DNA of 37,351 nucleotides. Source: Levilactobacillus angrenensis. Lineage in GTDB: Bacteria > Bacillota > Bacilli > Lactobacillales > Lactobacillaceae. The notes under the pieces were generated by a model that saw only the letters and a program-made list of their open reading frames with translations, was not told the origin of the DNA and made no database searches. The position numbers and the translations under genes were made by a program. The stretch covers positions 1 to 37,351 of the forward strand of contig NZ_RHOB01000023.1 in assembly GCF_003946085.1 (NCBI RefSeq), in the 5' to 3' direction. Below, piece by piece: positions 1-7,732 of the stretch; positions within the stretch are counted from its first letter, which is position 1, and each line of letters starts with the position of its first letter.

Positions 1-112
1 AACGCACCGCCTACGGCTACCGCAACTGGACCAACTTCCACTATAGAATACAGATTGAATTTAATATCCGGGTCCAAAAAAGAGGCCCAATTCGTAAGTG
101 AATTGAACCTCT
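1..112 (+). mobile_element. ISL3-family insertion sequence, partial (3' end only)
   Basis: The first 112 bases are the end of an insertion sequence whose remainder lies left of the window. They hold the transposase C-terminus and a terminal sequence (about 72-112) that matches, in inverted orientation, the sequence at 37101-37141 at the other end of the window. The matching stretch ends at CCTCT (position 112), which I take as the element boundary. The amidase gene beyond is in a different register, so insertion near its 3' end is inferred. Target duplications cannot be checked because the other element end is not visible. Confidence 0.8.
3..101 (+). CDS. ISL3-family transposase, C-terminal fragment (partial at window edge)
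   Basis: Frame 3 is open from the window edge to TGA at 99-101 and encodes 32 residues. They include RTAYGYRNW, the conserved C-terminal motif of DDE transposases of the ISL3 family, and end in KRGPIRK. The same C-terminus occurs at 37112-37351 on the other strand, with different codons and several substitutions (for example NWTNFHYR here and NWLNFSYR there). These are therefore two related but not identical elements. Only the very end of the protein is visible, so whether the copy is active cannot be judged. Confidence 0.8.
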   Translation, partial: RTAYGYRNWTNFHYRIQIEFNIRVQKRGPIRK

Positions 113-1351
113 CAAATTCTCCCCATCAACACCGGTTGACAAAGAGCCATTTAAAATGATGCGGTACCAGTTTGAGCCGTCACTGGCTTTGTAACCGGCC
201 TTGTTGACGGTGACCTTGGTGCCGGCCGGAAAATCAGTCGTGTGGCCAGTTGTCTTGGACAGGTAGTTGGAGTTCAAGACGTGGTTGTACAGTTTGTAAT
301 TGGTGTCCGTGTTCAAGGTGTAAGTCCCGCTGGCATCACTGTAGGCGACCTTAGGGAACTTCAAGACCTTGTTGTAGACCCAGTACTTGGCAGTTGAATT
401 CTTGCCGAAGCGGATGCGGTACCAGGTGCCGCTCCAACCGCCTTTTTTAACGCCACGAGAATCAACGTAGACCTTAGCGCCACGGTGATCCGCACTCAGA
501 CGACCCCAACCGATCTTGTAAGCGCCGCTCGTACCCTTAACGTGATTGTAGACGGTCCACTTGGTGTAGTTGTTAGCCAGTTTGGCCGTTTCATTGTTAC
601 CACCGTGGTTGTATTTAACCGTCTTCTTCGGAGTTGCGGGCGTGTGATCCGTGTCGGTATCCGTATCGGTATCCGTGTCCGTCGTGCCCCCCAAGCTAGC
701 GTATTGGGTCTTCACCAAGTTGACGAAGTCCGTCATGGTGTACGTCGTCCCAAAGTAGGCGCTAGCATTAGACTTCCAGTACCCATCGGGGTCGGTATGG
801 GTCGTGCCCCCCAGGTTCAACGAAACGTCGTGGTGAGACAGGATGGTTGAATTACGCTTAGGTGTCAGCCCGTATTGCTTTAAAATGTAAGCCGTGTAGT
901 AGGCGGCGTTATTCAATTCGGAAGCGAAGGCCGCCTTGCTGTGGACTTCGACTTGTTCGAATTGAACGTAGCGCGCGTTGGCTACGGGACCAGCCCCCCA
1001 GCACAGGTACTTCGTGTTGGCGATGTTGATGATGCGGCTGGCATCCACGAAGGTGTGGACGAACGCGTTACCGTAATTATTCTTCATATAGGTAATTTCG
1101 TTATAGATCGTGGAATTAGGATTGGCCGTTTCGTGGACCACGACCCCTTCAGGTTTACCATTACGGTAACTATTCTTGGGAAAACCAGACCAAATATTTT
1201 TGGTGATCGTCGGTGTTGCGTAGTGTTGATTCGCAATGTACGAATTGATCGAATTGGCGCTGGCCGTCACAGCGTTGCTGCCCCAAAAGAGGCCAAAGCA
1301 TCCTGCGGTAAGAGCGATTCCCCGAACCGCCCAACGTTGCCATTTTTTCAT
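41..1351 (-). CDS. Secreted N-acetylmuramoyl-L-alanine amidase with SH3/GW-like wall-binding modules; 3' end interrupted by IS
   Basis: Peptidoglycan hydrolase expected to cleave the MurNAc-L-Ala bond outside the cell. The 436-residue protein starts at ATG 1351 after an AGGAGGA site (1361-1367). It has a signal peptide (MKKWQRW plus a hydrophobic stretch, likely cleaved after ASA near residue 32). An Amidase_2/PGRP-type catalytic domain (about residues 45-215) follows, with likely zinc ligands in VVHET and in SHHD...HTDPDGYW. A Thr-Asp repeat linker then leads to two SH3_8/GW-like modules with WYRIRF and WYRIIL motifs. Native sequence seems to end near DGENL. The last 25 or so codons read through the inserted ISL3 end and stop by chance at 41-43, so the C-terminus is chimeric. 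The catalytic domain is intact and the protein could still work. It may be an autolysin; its exact role is unknown. Confidence 0.85.
   Translation of the reverse strand: MKKWQRWAVRGIALTAGCFGLFWGSNAVTASANSINSYIANQHYATPTITKNIWSGFPKNSYRNGKPEGVVVHETANPNSTIYNEITYMKNNYGNAFVHTFVDASRIINIANTKYLCWGAGPVANARYVQFEQVEVHSKAAFASELNNAAYYTAYILKQYGLTPKRNSTILSHHDVSLNLGGTTHTDPDGYWKSNASAYFGTTYTMTDFVNLVKTQYASLGGTTDTDTDTDTDTDHTPATPKKTVKYNHGGNNETAKLANNYTKWTVYNHVKGTSGAYKIGWGRLSADHRGAKVYVDSRGVKKGGWSGTWYRIRFGKNSTAKYWVYNKVLKFPKVAYSDASGTYTLNTDTNYKLYNHVLNSNYLSKTTGHTTDFPAGTKVTVNKAGYKASDGSNWYRIILNGSLSTGVDGENLRGSIHLRIGPLFWTRILNSICIL
647..682 (-). repeat. In-frame Thr-Asp (TD) hexanucleotide repeat in amidase linker
   Basis: Six degenerate 6-bp units of the type ACG-GAT encode six consecutive Thr-Asp pairs between the catalytic domain and the first wall-binding module. 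The unit is a multiple of three, so slippage would change linker length without frameshift. Confidence 0.8.
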
Positions 1352-1411
1352 AATGTCTGCTCCTCCTATAGAAATTAATTATGAACTAAACAGAACTGAT
1401 TCAACGACTCG

Positions 1412-1417
1412 ATTATA
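1412..1417 (-). promoter_or_regulatory. Possible -10 box for the amidase gene
   Basis: On the minus strand the sequence reads TATAAT here, about 60 nt upstream of the amidase start. No convincing -35 box lies at 17 +/- 1 nt. The rest of the divergent 1418-1650 interval is AT-rich and shows no other recognisable feature. Confidence 0.4.
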
Positions 1418-1652
1418 ACTTATTTTCGCAAGCAATGCGTACGCGTGTTCTACTTGGCAAAAGGCGAGGTTGTTCGGAAATTCATTAAAAAATCATATTT
1501 TCTTCGTATTTTCGACGGTAATAGTCGTATTATGTCGTGTTTGGTCTAGAACTATTTGGAAAAGTTCGGTTTTATCATTTTGTTTCAATCACCTTACAAT
1601 TCGATTGCAAATTCGTGGAAAGCCGTTACCAGCCACGGGGGGATGACTTTAC

Positions 1653-1681
1653 TTGCTTCGGGGGTTAAACTTGACTATAAT
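1653..1681 (+). promoter_or_regulatory. Sigma-A-type promoter for the DUF2187-like gene
   Basis: TTGCTT (1653-1658) and TATAAT (1676-1681) are separated by exactly 17 nt. The start codon follows 31 nt after the -10 box. Confidence 0.7.
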
Positions 1682-1712
1682 GATATTTTGCATACGAAAG
1701 GAGCGACGAACA

Positions 1713-1943
1713 ATGGCTGAGACTAAAGAGATTAAGATTGGCGATTACGTTGCGGCGAAGAAATTTGGGCCCTTGGAACATGATTTCACTGGGGAAGTTA
1801 CCAAAGTGTATGATAATTCAGTTTTAGTGGAGATTCGGGACTATGATCCTGCCGATAAAACGGCCGTGGGCGACATGAATAACCGTGCCGTTGTGCGGAA
1901 GTCCGCTGCTAAGATTACTGGGAACAGTGCGGATAAAAACTAG
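1713..1943 (+). CDS. DUF2187 (YkvS-like) small protein
   Basis: A 76-residue acidic/basic mixed protein with no signal peptide or membrane segment. The start ATG 1713 is chosen because GAAAGGAG lies 7-8 nt upstream; upstream in-frame codons reach back into the promoter and are not translated. IKIGDYVAAKKFG...FTGEVTKVYDNSVLVEI looks like a small beta-barrel of the KOW/SH3 type, as in the DUF2187 family of Firmicutes, whose function is not established. It is monocistronic. No strong terminator follows; the T-rich, weakly palindromic stretch just after the stop may serve. Confidence 0.75.
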   Translation: MAETKEIKIGDYVAAKKFGPLEHDFTGEVTKVYDNSVLVEIRDYDPADKTAVGDMNNRAVVRKSAAKITGNSADKN

Positions 1944-1981
1944 TTTTTTCAAACTTTTTTGAATTTATTTGCAAAAAGATA

Positions 1982-2010
1982 ATGACAACTCACAAATGGT
2001 ATGCTATACT
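1982..2010 (+). promoter_or_regulatory. Promoter of tRNA-Gly
   Basis: ATGACA (1982-1987) and TATACT (2005-2010) are separated by 17 nt. The predicted transcription start lies about 5 nt before the mature 5' end of the tRNA. Confidence 0.7.
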
Positions 2011-2022
2011 CATTTGTGTTGT

Positions 2023-2093
2023 GCGGGTGTAGTTTAGTGGTAAAATTCAAGCTTCCCAAGCTTGCGTCGCGGGTCCGATTCCCGTCACCCGCT
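2023..2093 (+). tRNA. tRNA-Gly (anticodon CCC)
   Basis: A 71-nt cloverleaf. The acceptor stem GCGGGTG pairs with CACCCGC, followed by discriminator T. The D arm is GTTT/AAAT around AGTGGTA. The anticodon stem CAAGC/GCTTG encloses the loop TTCCCAA, which puts CCC at positions 34-36. The T arm is GCGGG/CCCGT around TCCGATT. No CCA is encoded. Reading the loop gives CCC, which decodes GGG, rather than the more common TCC or GCC isoacceptors. Confidence 0.9.
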
Positions 2094-2102
2094 TTCGAAT
2101 GG

Positions 2103-2130
2103 GGCGGCCTTCTAGGTCGTCTTTCTTATT
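2103..2130 (+). terminator. Intrinsic terminator after tRNA-Gly
   Basis: GGCGGCCT and AGGTCGTC form an 8-bp stem (with G-U pairs) around a TCT loop, followed by TTTCTTATT. It would separate the tRNA transcript from the argS leader. Confidence 0.6.
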
Positions 2131-2138
2131 ATTCGAAA

Positions 2139-2337
2139 GTTTTAACCGTCCAGGCAATAGTACATCAATCAAGTCTTGTCAGCGAGTCCGGGAGGCTGTG
2201 AGCCGGATCAAGAATATTGGTGGAACGGGGCTTAGACGACATTTAAATGAACTTTTAAAGTGGACTTTTAAGTCAATCAGAGTGGTACCGCGGGTCATCT
2301 CGTCTCTTACAAATAATTTTGTAGGGGACGTTTTTTT
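2139..2337 (+). promoter_or_regulatory. T-box leader (arginine, CGG specifier) of argS
   Basis: tRNA-sensing antitermination leader. The T-box sequence AGTGGTACCGCGG lies at 2281-2293. Stem I features are visible: AGTA (about 2160), AGCGAGTCCGGGAGGCTGTGAGCCGG-type distal elements (2179-2205, compare GGCT-GTGA-GCC), and GAA (2223-2225) followed directly by CGG (2226-2228). In known T-boxes the codon after GAA in the specifier loop matches the cognate amino acid, and CGG is an Arg codon, which fits the downstream argS. Uncharged tRNA-Arg would stabilise the antiterminator and allow argS expression. I could not define its own promoter; it lies between the tRNA terminator and about 2150. Confidence 0.9.
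2301..2337 (+). terminator. T-box-controlled intrinsic terminator
   Basis: CGTCTCTTACAAA pairs imperfectly with TTTTGTAGGGGACG around a short loop and is followed by seven T residues. It overlaps the expected antiterminator partner and is the off state of the argS leader. Confidence 0.8.
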
Positions 2338-2403
2338 ATCCCGTGAACCAAATGGTGTAGACTAGGCTTATCAACGTCATTCAAGAAATAGGAGGAATAC
2401 AGG

Positions 2404-4095
2404 ATGGATTATAAACAAACGGTCACCACAGCGTTAGCGACGGCCTTAGACGGCCAATTAACGGCAGATGAGATTGCGGCCAAGCTCGAACGGCCCAAGA
2501 CGTCGGACAAAGGGGACATGGCCTTTCCCACGTTTACTTTAGCCAAGACCTTGCACCGCGCACCGCAACAGATCGCTCAAGACCTGGCCGAAAAGTTGGA
2601 TACGACTGGCTTTGAAAAGGTGGAAGTCGTGGGTCCTTACCTGAACTTCTTCTTTGACAAGGGTGCTTATAGTGAAGCTACCTTGAACACGGTCTTGACA
2701 GCTGGGGCCAGCTACGGAACCAACGAAGACGGCAATGGCGGCAACGTGCCTATCGATATGTCTTCGCCAAACATTGCTAAGCCGATGTCCATGGGCCACC
2801 TGCGTTCAACGGTGATTGGAAATTCAATCGCTGAAATTTTGACGAAAAACGGTTACCACCCAATCAAGGACAATCACTTGGGTGACTGGGGAACGCAATT
2901 CGGGAAACTGATCACGGCTTACAAGCTGTGGGGGAACGAAGAAGATGTTAAGAAAGACCCCATCAACAAGCTGGTCGAATACTACGTACGGTTCCACAAG
3001 GAAGACGTGGACAAGCCAGAACTCGACGACATTGCGCGTGAATGGTTCAAGAAGCTAGAAGACGGCGACCCAGAAGCCCATCACCTGTGGGAATGGTTCC
3101 GGAAGGCTTCCCTGCAAGAATTTAACGACGTGTATGATGAATTGGGCGTGAAATTCGATACTTACAATGGGGAAGCTTTCTACAATGATAAGTTGGCCGA
3201 AGTGGTGCAGATCTTAAAGGATAAGCATTTGCTGGTCGAATCTCAAGGCGCACAAGTGGTTGACTTGAGCAAGTACGACCTGAACCCAGCCTTGATCTTG
3301 AAGAGCGACGGGGCGTCACTGTACATCACCCGGGATATCGCCACGGCCTTGTACCGTGACCGGACCTACCATCCAGCTAAGAACCTGTACGTCGTGGGTT
3401 CCGAACAGACGTATTACTTCAAGCAATTGAAGGCCGTCTTGAAGGAAATGGGCGTCCCATCTGCGGATGACTTACACCACGTACCATTCGGGCTGATTAC
3501 GGTAGACGGCAAGAAGCTGTCCACGCGTTCTGGCCGGATCATCTTGTTGGCCAAGGTCTTGGAAGAATCTATCAAGCTGGCTGGCGAAGAAATCAACGAA
3601 AAGAACCCTGACCTGGCTAACAAGGAAGAAGTCGCCAAACAAGTTGGGGTGGGGGCCATCGTCTTCGGTGATTTGAAGAACGAACGGACCAACAACATTG
3701 ACTTCGTCTTAGCTGATCAACTGAAGTTTGAAGGCGAAACGGGGCCATATGTCCAATACTCTCACGCGCGGGCTGAAAGTATCTTGCGCAAGGCGGGCAA
3801 CGTTGACGTGCAAGCCGCTGGCAACCACGTCGCTGACCCCGAAGCCTGGGATACCATCAAGACGTTGGCTGATTTCCCAGCTATCGTTAAAATGGCTTGC
3901 GATGAGCTGGAACCATCCGTGGTGGCCAAGTACGCGATTCGCTTAGCGAAGACCTTTAACAAGTACTATGCGCACTCCAAGATCTTGACGGAAGACGCAG
4001 ATTTACCAGCCCGTTTGGCACTGGTCAAGGCAGTTTCCACGGTCTTGAAAGAAAGCCTGCGGTTATTGGGTGTCCAAGCACCAGATGAAATGTAA
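2404..4095 (+). CDS. argS: Arginine-tRNA ligase
   Basis: Class I aminoacyl-tRNA synthetase that charges tRNA-Arg in the cytoplasm. It has 563 residues, the usual length. ATG 2404 follows AGGAGG at 2391-2396. The N-terminal Arg-tRNA-synthetase domain (about 1-90) precedes [17 protein letters not shown], where SMGH (129-132) is the HIGH-type ATP motif. KKLSTRSG (370-377) is the KMSKS equivalent. The C-terminal anticodon-binding DALR domain includes [16 protein letters not shown]. The gene is monocistronic between its T-box leader and its own terminator. Confidence 0.97.
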   Translation: MDYKQTVTTALATALDGQLTADEIAAKLERPKTSDKGDMAFPTFTLAKTLHRAPQQIAQDLAEKLDTTGFEKVEVVGPYLNFFFDKGAYSEATLNTVLTAGASYGTNEDGNGGNVPIDMSSPNIAKPMSMGHLRSTVIGNSIAEILTKNGYHPIKDNHLGDWGTQFGKLITAYKLWGNEEDVKKDPINKLVEYYVRFHKEDVDKPELDDIAREWFKKLEDGDPEAHHLWEWFRKASLQEFNDVYDELGVKFDTYNGEAFYNDKLAEVVQILKDKHLLVESQGAQVVDLSKYDLNPALILKSDGASLYITRDIATALYRDRTYHPAKNLYVVGSEQTYYFKQLKAVLKEMGVPSADDLHHVPFGLITVDGKKLSTRSGRIILLAKVLEESIKLAGEEINEKNPDLANKEEVAKQVGVGAIVFGDLKNERTNNIDFVLADQLKFEGETGPYVQYSHARAESILRKAGNVDVQAAGNHVADPEAWDTIKTLADFPAIVKMACDELEPSVVAKYAIRLAKTFNKYYAHSKILTEDADLPARLALVKAVSTVLKESLRLLGVQAPDEM

Positions 4096-4116
4096 ACAAT
4101 TTAAAATGAAGTGTGA

Positions 4117-4149
4117 AGAGTTTGGGAGATTTTTCCAAGCTCTTTTTTT
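4117..4149 (+). terminator. Intrinsic terminator of argS
   Basis: AGAGTTTGG (4117-4125) pairs with CCAAGCTCT (4135-4143), one G-U pair, and is followed by six T residues. Confidence 0.85.
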
Positions 4150-4222
4150 ACGGCAAAAATTGGGGTGGCAGTCGTTGAATAAGGATGGTGGTTCTTTCGG
4201 CGTGCACCAGACGGGTTCAGTG

Positions 4223-4247
4223 CCGAATTGATTGAATGTTCGGCTAT
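4223..4247. promoter_or_regulatory. PurBox-like PurR site upstream of the pur operon
   Basis: On the minus strand 4235-4247 reads ATAGCCGAACATT, which fits the Bacillus/Lactococcus PurBox consensus AWWWCCGAACWWT at 12 of 13 positions. A CCGAA half-site at 4223-4227 faces it, giving a CCGAA...TTCGG palindrome. The site is about 170 nt upstream of the predicted -35 box, farther than usual, so a role in purine regulation is inferred. The interval 4150-4415 otherwise shows only AT-rich sequence and short repeats (for example TTAGCTG twice) and no gene. Confidence 0.5.
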
Positions 4248-4415
4248 TCGTTGGATTATTGATTTAGTGATATTGGGGAATAAACGTATTAATATTTAGC
4301 TGCTGGCTGGTATGTCAGCGTGTGATAATGGTGATGGTTAGCTGATTAGTCGCTAAAATGGTTACCCTTAAACCGTATATTAATATATTTATAACTAATA
4401 TTGTTCTTATTTTGA

Positions 4416-4444
4416 TTGACATGATGCGTGATTCTTGCTAAAAT
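4416..4444 (+). promoter_or_regulatory. Sigma-A promoter of the purine operon
   Basis: TTGACA (4416-4421), a 17-nt spacer and TAAAAT (4439-4444) form a near-consensus promoter. It gives a leader of only about 25 nt before purE, so no purine riboswitch fits downstream of it. Confidence 0.85.
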
Positions 4445-4474
4445 TGGCCTAAAATATGGGGAAGAGGGATGGCG

Positions 4475-4957
4475 ATGACGAAGATTGCGGTCGTTATGGG
4501 GTCGATTTCGGATTGGCCGGTCATGCAGTTGGCCGTCCAGCAATTAGCTGATTTAGGGATAGATTGTGAGCGACGAATTATTTCCGCGCACCGCATGCCG
4601 GCGACGCTACAGAGCTATGGTGAACAGGCCCGTGAGCGGGGGATTCAGGTCATTATCGCTGGTGCTGGCGGGGCTGCTCATTTGCCCGGTATGTTGGCGG
4701 CGAATACGTTGGTTCCAGTCATCGGGGTGCCGATGCAGTCCCAAGCACTCAACGGGTTAGACTCGTTGTTGTCGATCGTGCAAATGCCCGCTGGCGTGCC
4801 GGTGGCAACTATGGCCATTGGCCGGGCGGGGGCCAAAAATGCGGCATTGCTAGCCGCGCAGATTCTAGGCTTGCAAGAGCCACAGGTCGCCCGCGCGTTA
4901 CAAGATTTCCGGCAGACTCAACGACAGGAGGCCCAGCAAAGTGAACAAGAACTCTGA
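4475..4957 (+). CDS. purE: N5-carboxyaminoimidazole ribonucleotide mutase (PurE, class I)
   Basis: Converts N5-CAIR to CAIR in de novo purine synthesis, acting with PurK. The protein has about 160 residues. VVMGSISDW near the N-terminus, SAHRMP with the catalytic His, and GAGGAAHLPGM are the class I PurE signatures. Two ATGs are possible, 4469 and 4475; I prefer 4475 because AGAGGG then sits 6-7 nt upstream. It is the first gene of the operon and its end overlaps purK by 17 nt, which suggests translational coupling. Confidence 0.95.
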   Translation: MTKIAVVMGSISDWPVMQLAVQQLADLGIDCERRIISAHRMPATLQSYGEQARERGIQVIIAGAGGAAHLPGMLAANTLVPVIGVPMQSQALNGLDSLLSIVQMPAGVPVATMAIGRAGAKNAALLAAQILGLQEPQVARALQDFRQTQRQEAQQSEQEL

Positions 4958-6071
4958 ACAAGTGATTTTACCGCCAGCGACGATTGGTATCGTGGGTGGC
5001 GGCCAGTTGGGACGAATGCTGACGGTCAGTGCCAAGCAAATGGGGTATCGCGTAGGGATTTTAGACCCCACTCCAGATTCACCGGCGGGTCAGCTCGCCG
5101 ATTTTCAAGTGATTGCGGATTATCAAAATCAGGCGGCGTTACAGTCGTTAGCGCGGGAGAGTGCTGTTTTGACGTATGAATTTGAAAACGTCGATGAACA
5201 GGCTTTGAGCGCGGTCCGCCCGCTGACCAGCTTGCCCCAAGGCGTTGAGCTGTTACATATCACGGGCAACCGACTACGCGAGAAACAATTTCTGGCCAAG
5301 CTAGGAGTTGCGGTGACCCCGTTTGCGGCGGTACCCAACCGATCCGCGCTGCCGGCAGCCATCGCGCAGGTGGGAACGCCGGCCATTTTGAAGACGGTAG
5401 CGGGGGGGTACGATGGTCACGGTCAGCTGGACTTAGATGGCCAAGTCCTGCCCTTAGAGATTGCCTCCCTGACGGCACATCCTTGCATTCTGGAAGCGCG
5501 CCAACAGTTTACTTGTGAGGTTGCCATGATGGTCACGCGCAGTGCCACCGGCGACGTGGTGACCTTTCCGTTAGTGGAAAATCAGCACCGTCACCACATT
5601 TTACACACGACGTTGGCCCCAGCTCGGGTGGCGCCAGCAGTTCATCGGCAGGCCCAACAAATTGCCACACGAATTGCTACCGCGTTGAACTTACGAGGTG
5701 TTTTGGGGATTGAATTTTTTGTTTTGGCCAACGGCGAGTTGTTGGTCAATGAGTTGGCTCCGCGGCCCCATAATTCGGGTCATTACAGCATTGAGGCCTG
5801 CAATATTTCGCAATTCGAAGCACACATTCGTAGCATTTGTGGGCTACCGTTGCCTGAAATACAACAGTTACGACCGGCAGTAATGCGCAACCTTTTGGGT
5901 GAGGATCTTGCCGTGGCGCGTCAGGCACTGGTGACCCAGCCCGACTGGCATTTTCACGATTATGGTAAAGAACAGATCAAGCCACAGCGAAAGATGGGTC
6001 ATGTGACCTGTCTGACCGACGATTTTGCGGCAACGTTACAGGAATTAGCGACCTTGAAGGGGGACCATTGA
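4941..6071 (+). CDS. purK: 5-(carboxyamino)imidazole ribonucleotide synthase
   Basis: ATP-grasp enzyme that carboxylates AIR with bicarbonate to N5-CAIR, the substrate of PurE. It has 376 residues with a GTG start (4941) behind CAGGAGG (4925-4931). GIVGGGQLGRML is the N-terminal nucleotide/AIR-binding loop. KTVAGGYDGHGQ is the ATP-grasp lysine loop. NELAPRPHNSGHYSIEAC is the diagnostic PurK catalytic stretch. Its stop overlaps the TTG start of purC by 4 nt. Confidence 0.96.
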   Translation: MNKNSEQVILPPATIGIVGGGQLGRMLTVSAKQMGYRVGILDPTPDSPAGQLADFQVIADYQNQAALQSLARESAVLTYEFENVDEQALSAVRPLTSLPQGVELLHITGNRLREKQFLAKLGVAVTPFAAVPNRSALPAAIAQVGTPAILKTVAGGYDGHGQLDLDGQVLPLEIASLTAHPCILEARQQFTCEVAMMVTRSATGDVVTFPLVENQHRHHILHTTLAPARVAPAVHRQAQQIATRIATALNLRGVLGIEFFVLANGELLVNELAPRPHNSGHYSIEACNISQFEAHIRSICGLPLPEIQQLRPAVMRNLLGEDLAVARQALVTQPDWHFHDYGKEQIKPQRKMGHVTCLTDDFAATLQELATLKGDH

Positions 6072-6814
6072 ACGTGATTGAAAAAGGTGAATTATGTTAC
6101 ACCGGTAAGGCTAAGGCGATGTACGCCACCAACGACCCCGATGTCTTGTGGGTCGAATACTTAGATCAAGCCACGGCCTTGAATGGCAAACGAAAAGTGG
6201 CCATTGCCCAAAAGGGTCTCTTGAATAATCGCATCTCGAGTCTGATCTTTCAGGATCTGGCCGCTCACGGCATTCCCAATCATTTTATTGCGCAGACCAG
6301 CGACTATGTTCAGCTGGTGCGACGGGTGACGATGTTGCCACTGGAGGTCGTGGTGCGAAACGCGGCATCGGGCAGTTTCGAACGAAAATTTGGCGTGGCG
6401 CATCTGACCCGCTTGACCCCGCCTGTGTTGGAATTTTTCTACAAGAGTGACCAGCTAGATGACCCGGCAATCAATGATTCACAGATTCACGCGCTTAAAC
6501 TGGCGAGTCCAGCAACTTTAACAGAGGTACGGCGCCAAGCGTTACGGGTTAATGAGCGTTTGAGCCAGATCTTTGCGGCGATGGGAATTCAATTGGTCGA
6601 TTTTAAACTTGAGTTCGGCTTAACGGCGGCGGGAGAAGTCTTGTTGGCCGATGAGATTTCACCAGACAGTTGCCGCTTAGTGGATCAAGCGACGCATCGG
6701 TCGTTGGACAAGGACGTGTTTCGGCACGATCTTGGCGAACTCACGCCGGTGTATCAAGAAGTCTTATCGCGTTTAGCAACCATCGAAGGGAGTTCCGCCC
6801 ATGTATCTCGTTAA
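6068..6814 (+). CDS. purC: Phosphoribosylaminoimidazole-succinocarboxamide synthase (SAICAR synthetase)
   Basis: Joins CAIR and aspartate with ATP to form SAICAR. The product is 248 residues. YTGKAKAMY near the start, PLEVVVRN(A)ASGSF, LEFGL and LLADEISPDSCR are family motifs. The start is TTG 6068, overlapping the purK stop, with AAGGGGG 5 nt upstream; GTG 6074 is an alternative two codons later. Its end overlaps purS by 14 nt. Confidence 0.95.
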   Translation: MNVIEKGELCYTGKAKAMYATNDPDVLWVEYLDQATALNGKRKVAIAQKGLLNNRISSLIFQDLAAHGIPNHFIAQTSDYVQLVRRVTMLPLEVVVRNAASGSFERKFGVAHLTRLTPPVLEFFYKSDQLDDPAINDSQIHALKLASPATLTEVRRQALRVNERLSQIFAAMGIQLVDFKLEFGLTAAGEVLLADEISPDSCRLVDQATHRSLDKDVFRHDLGELTPVYQEVLSRLATIEGSSAHVSR

Positions 6815-7058
6815 GGTCACCGTGACGTATAAGGAATCCATCCTTGATCCTAAGGGAGAAGCCATCAATGACGCCTTACAACGCCTGGGGTATCACAATG
6901 TTCAGTCCGTTGAATTGGGCAAATATTTTGAATTACAGGTAGCCAAAAGCGACCGGCCCATTGCGGAGCAAGTGAATGAAATGTGTGACCGGTTGCTTGC
7001 CAACGTCAATATGGAAACCTATCACTATGAAATTACGGAAATGAGGACGCAAGCATGA
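6801..7058 (+). CDS. purS: FGAM synthase small subunit PurS
   Basis: An 85-residue subunit that holds PurL and PurQ together in the Gram-positive type FGAM synthase, channelling ammonia from PurQ to PurL. Motifs [16 protein letters not shown] and VELGKYFEL are typical. ATG 6801 lies inside the end of purC with GAAGGGA upstream. The TGA overlaps the purQ ATG (ATGA). Confidence 0.95.
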   Translation: MYLVKVTVTYKESILDPKGEAINDALQRLGYHNVQSVELGKYFELQVAKSDRPIAEQVNEMCDRLLANVNMETYHYEITEMRTQA

Positions 7059-7732
7059 AGTTTGCCGTGATTGTCTTTCCCGGCTCCAATTGTGATGCTG
7101 ATATGGCCAATGCCTTGCGTGATGTCTGTCATTGCGCTGTTGAGTTGGTCCCCGCGACGGCGACGACGCTGACGGGTTACGATGCGGTGGTGTTGCCGGG
7201 CGGCTTTTCGTATGGCGATTATCTACGAAGTGGGGCCATTGCGCGATTTGCTCCGGTCATGGCGGCCGTTCAGGCATTTGCTACTGCCGGAAAGCCGGTG
7301 GTGGGGATTTGCAATGGGTTTCAGATTTTAACGGAGGCGGGGCTGTTGCCCGGTGCCTTGCGCGCAAATCGCTCATCACAATTTATTTGCCAAGCGAGCC
7401 GACTCCACGTTTGTAATCCCCACACGCAGTTCACCACGGCGTACGCGAAGCAACCAGATATTCAGTTGCCGATTGCGCATGGTGAGGGCAATTATTATTG
7501 CGATGCGGCTACTTTGGCGGACTTACGAGAACACCAACAAATCGTCTTTGAATACGTGGATAATCCTAACGGTAGTGTTGCTAATATTGCCGGTATCGTC
7601 AATCGTCAAGGCAACGTGTTGGGGATGATGCCCCATCCAGAGCGGGCCGTGGAACAATTGCTGGGATCCATCGACGGCTTAGGTCTGTTTACATCACTGA
7701 TTGAAAATCACCGGGAGGAAACGCATGTCTAA
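7055..7732 (+). CDS. purQ: FGAM synthase glutaminase subunit PurQ
   Basis: Class I glutamine amidotransferase of 225 residues that supplies ammonia to Pur[11 protein letters not shown] is the N-terminal family motif. The nucleophile Cys lies in GICNGFQIL, and the His/Glu of the triad are in MMPHPERA. It is co-translated with purS (ATGA overlap) and overlaps the start of purL by 8 nt. Confidence 0.96.
   Translation: MKFAVIVFPGSNCDADMANALRDVCHCAVELVPATATTLTGYDAVVLPGGFSYGDYLRSGAIARFAPVMAAVQAFATAGKPVVGICNGFQILTEAGLLPGALRANRSSQFICQASRLHVCNPHTQFTTAYAKQPDIQLPIAHGEGNYYCDAATLADLREHQQIVFEYVDNPNGSVANIAGIVNRQGNVLGMMPHPERAVEQLLGSIDGLGLFTSLIENHREETHV

Noticed and set aside
485-1378. Long plus-strand open frames opposite the amidase gene
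   Set aside because: They are antisense shadows of a gene with clear domains and signal peptide; no ribosome site or family match.
4262-4415. Possible purine riboswitch before purE
   Set aside because: The conserved purine riboswitch joining segments and loop motifs are absent, and the region lies upstream of the best promoter.
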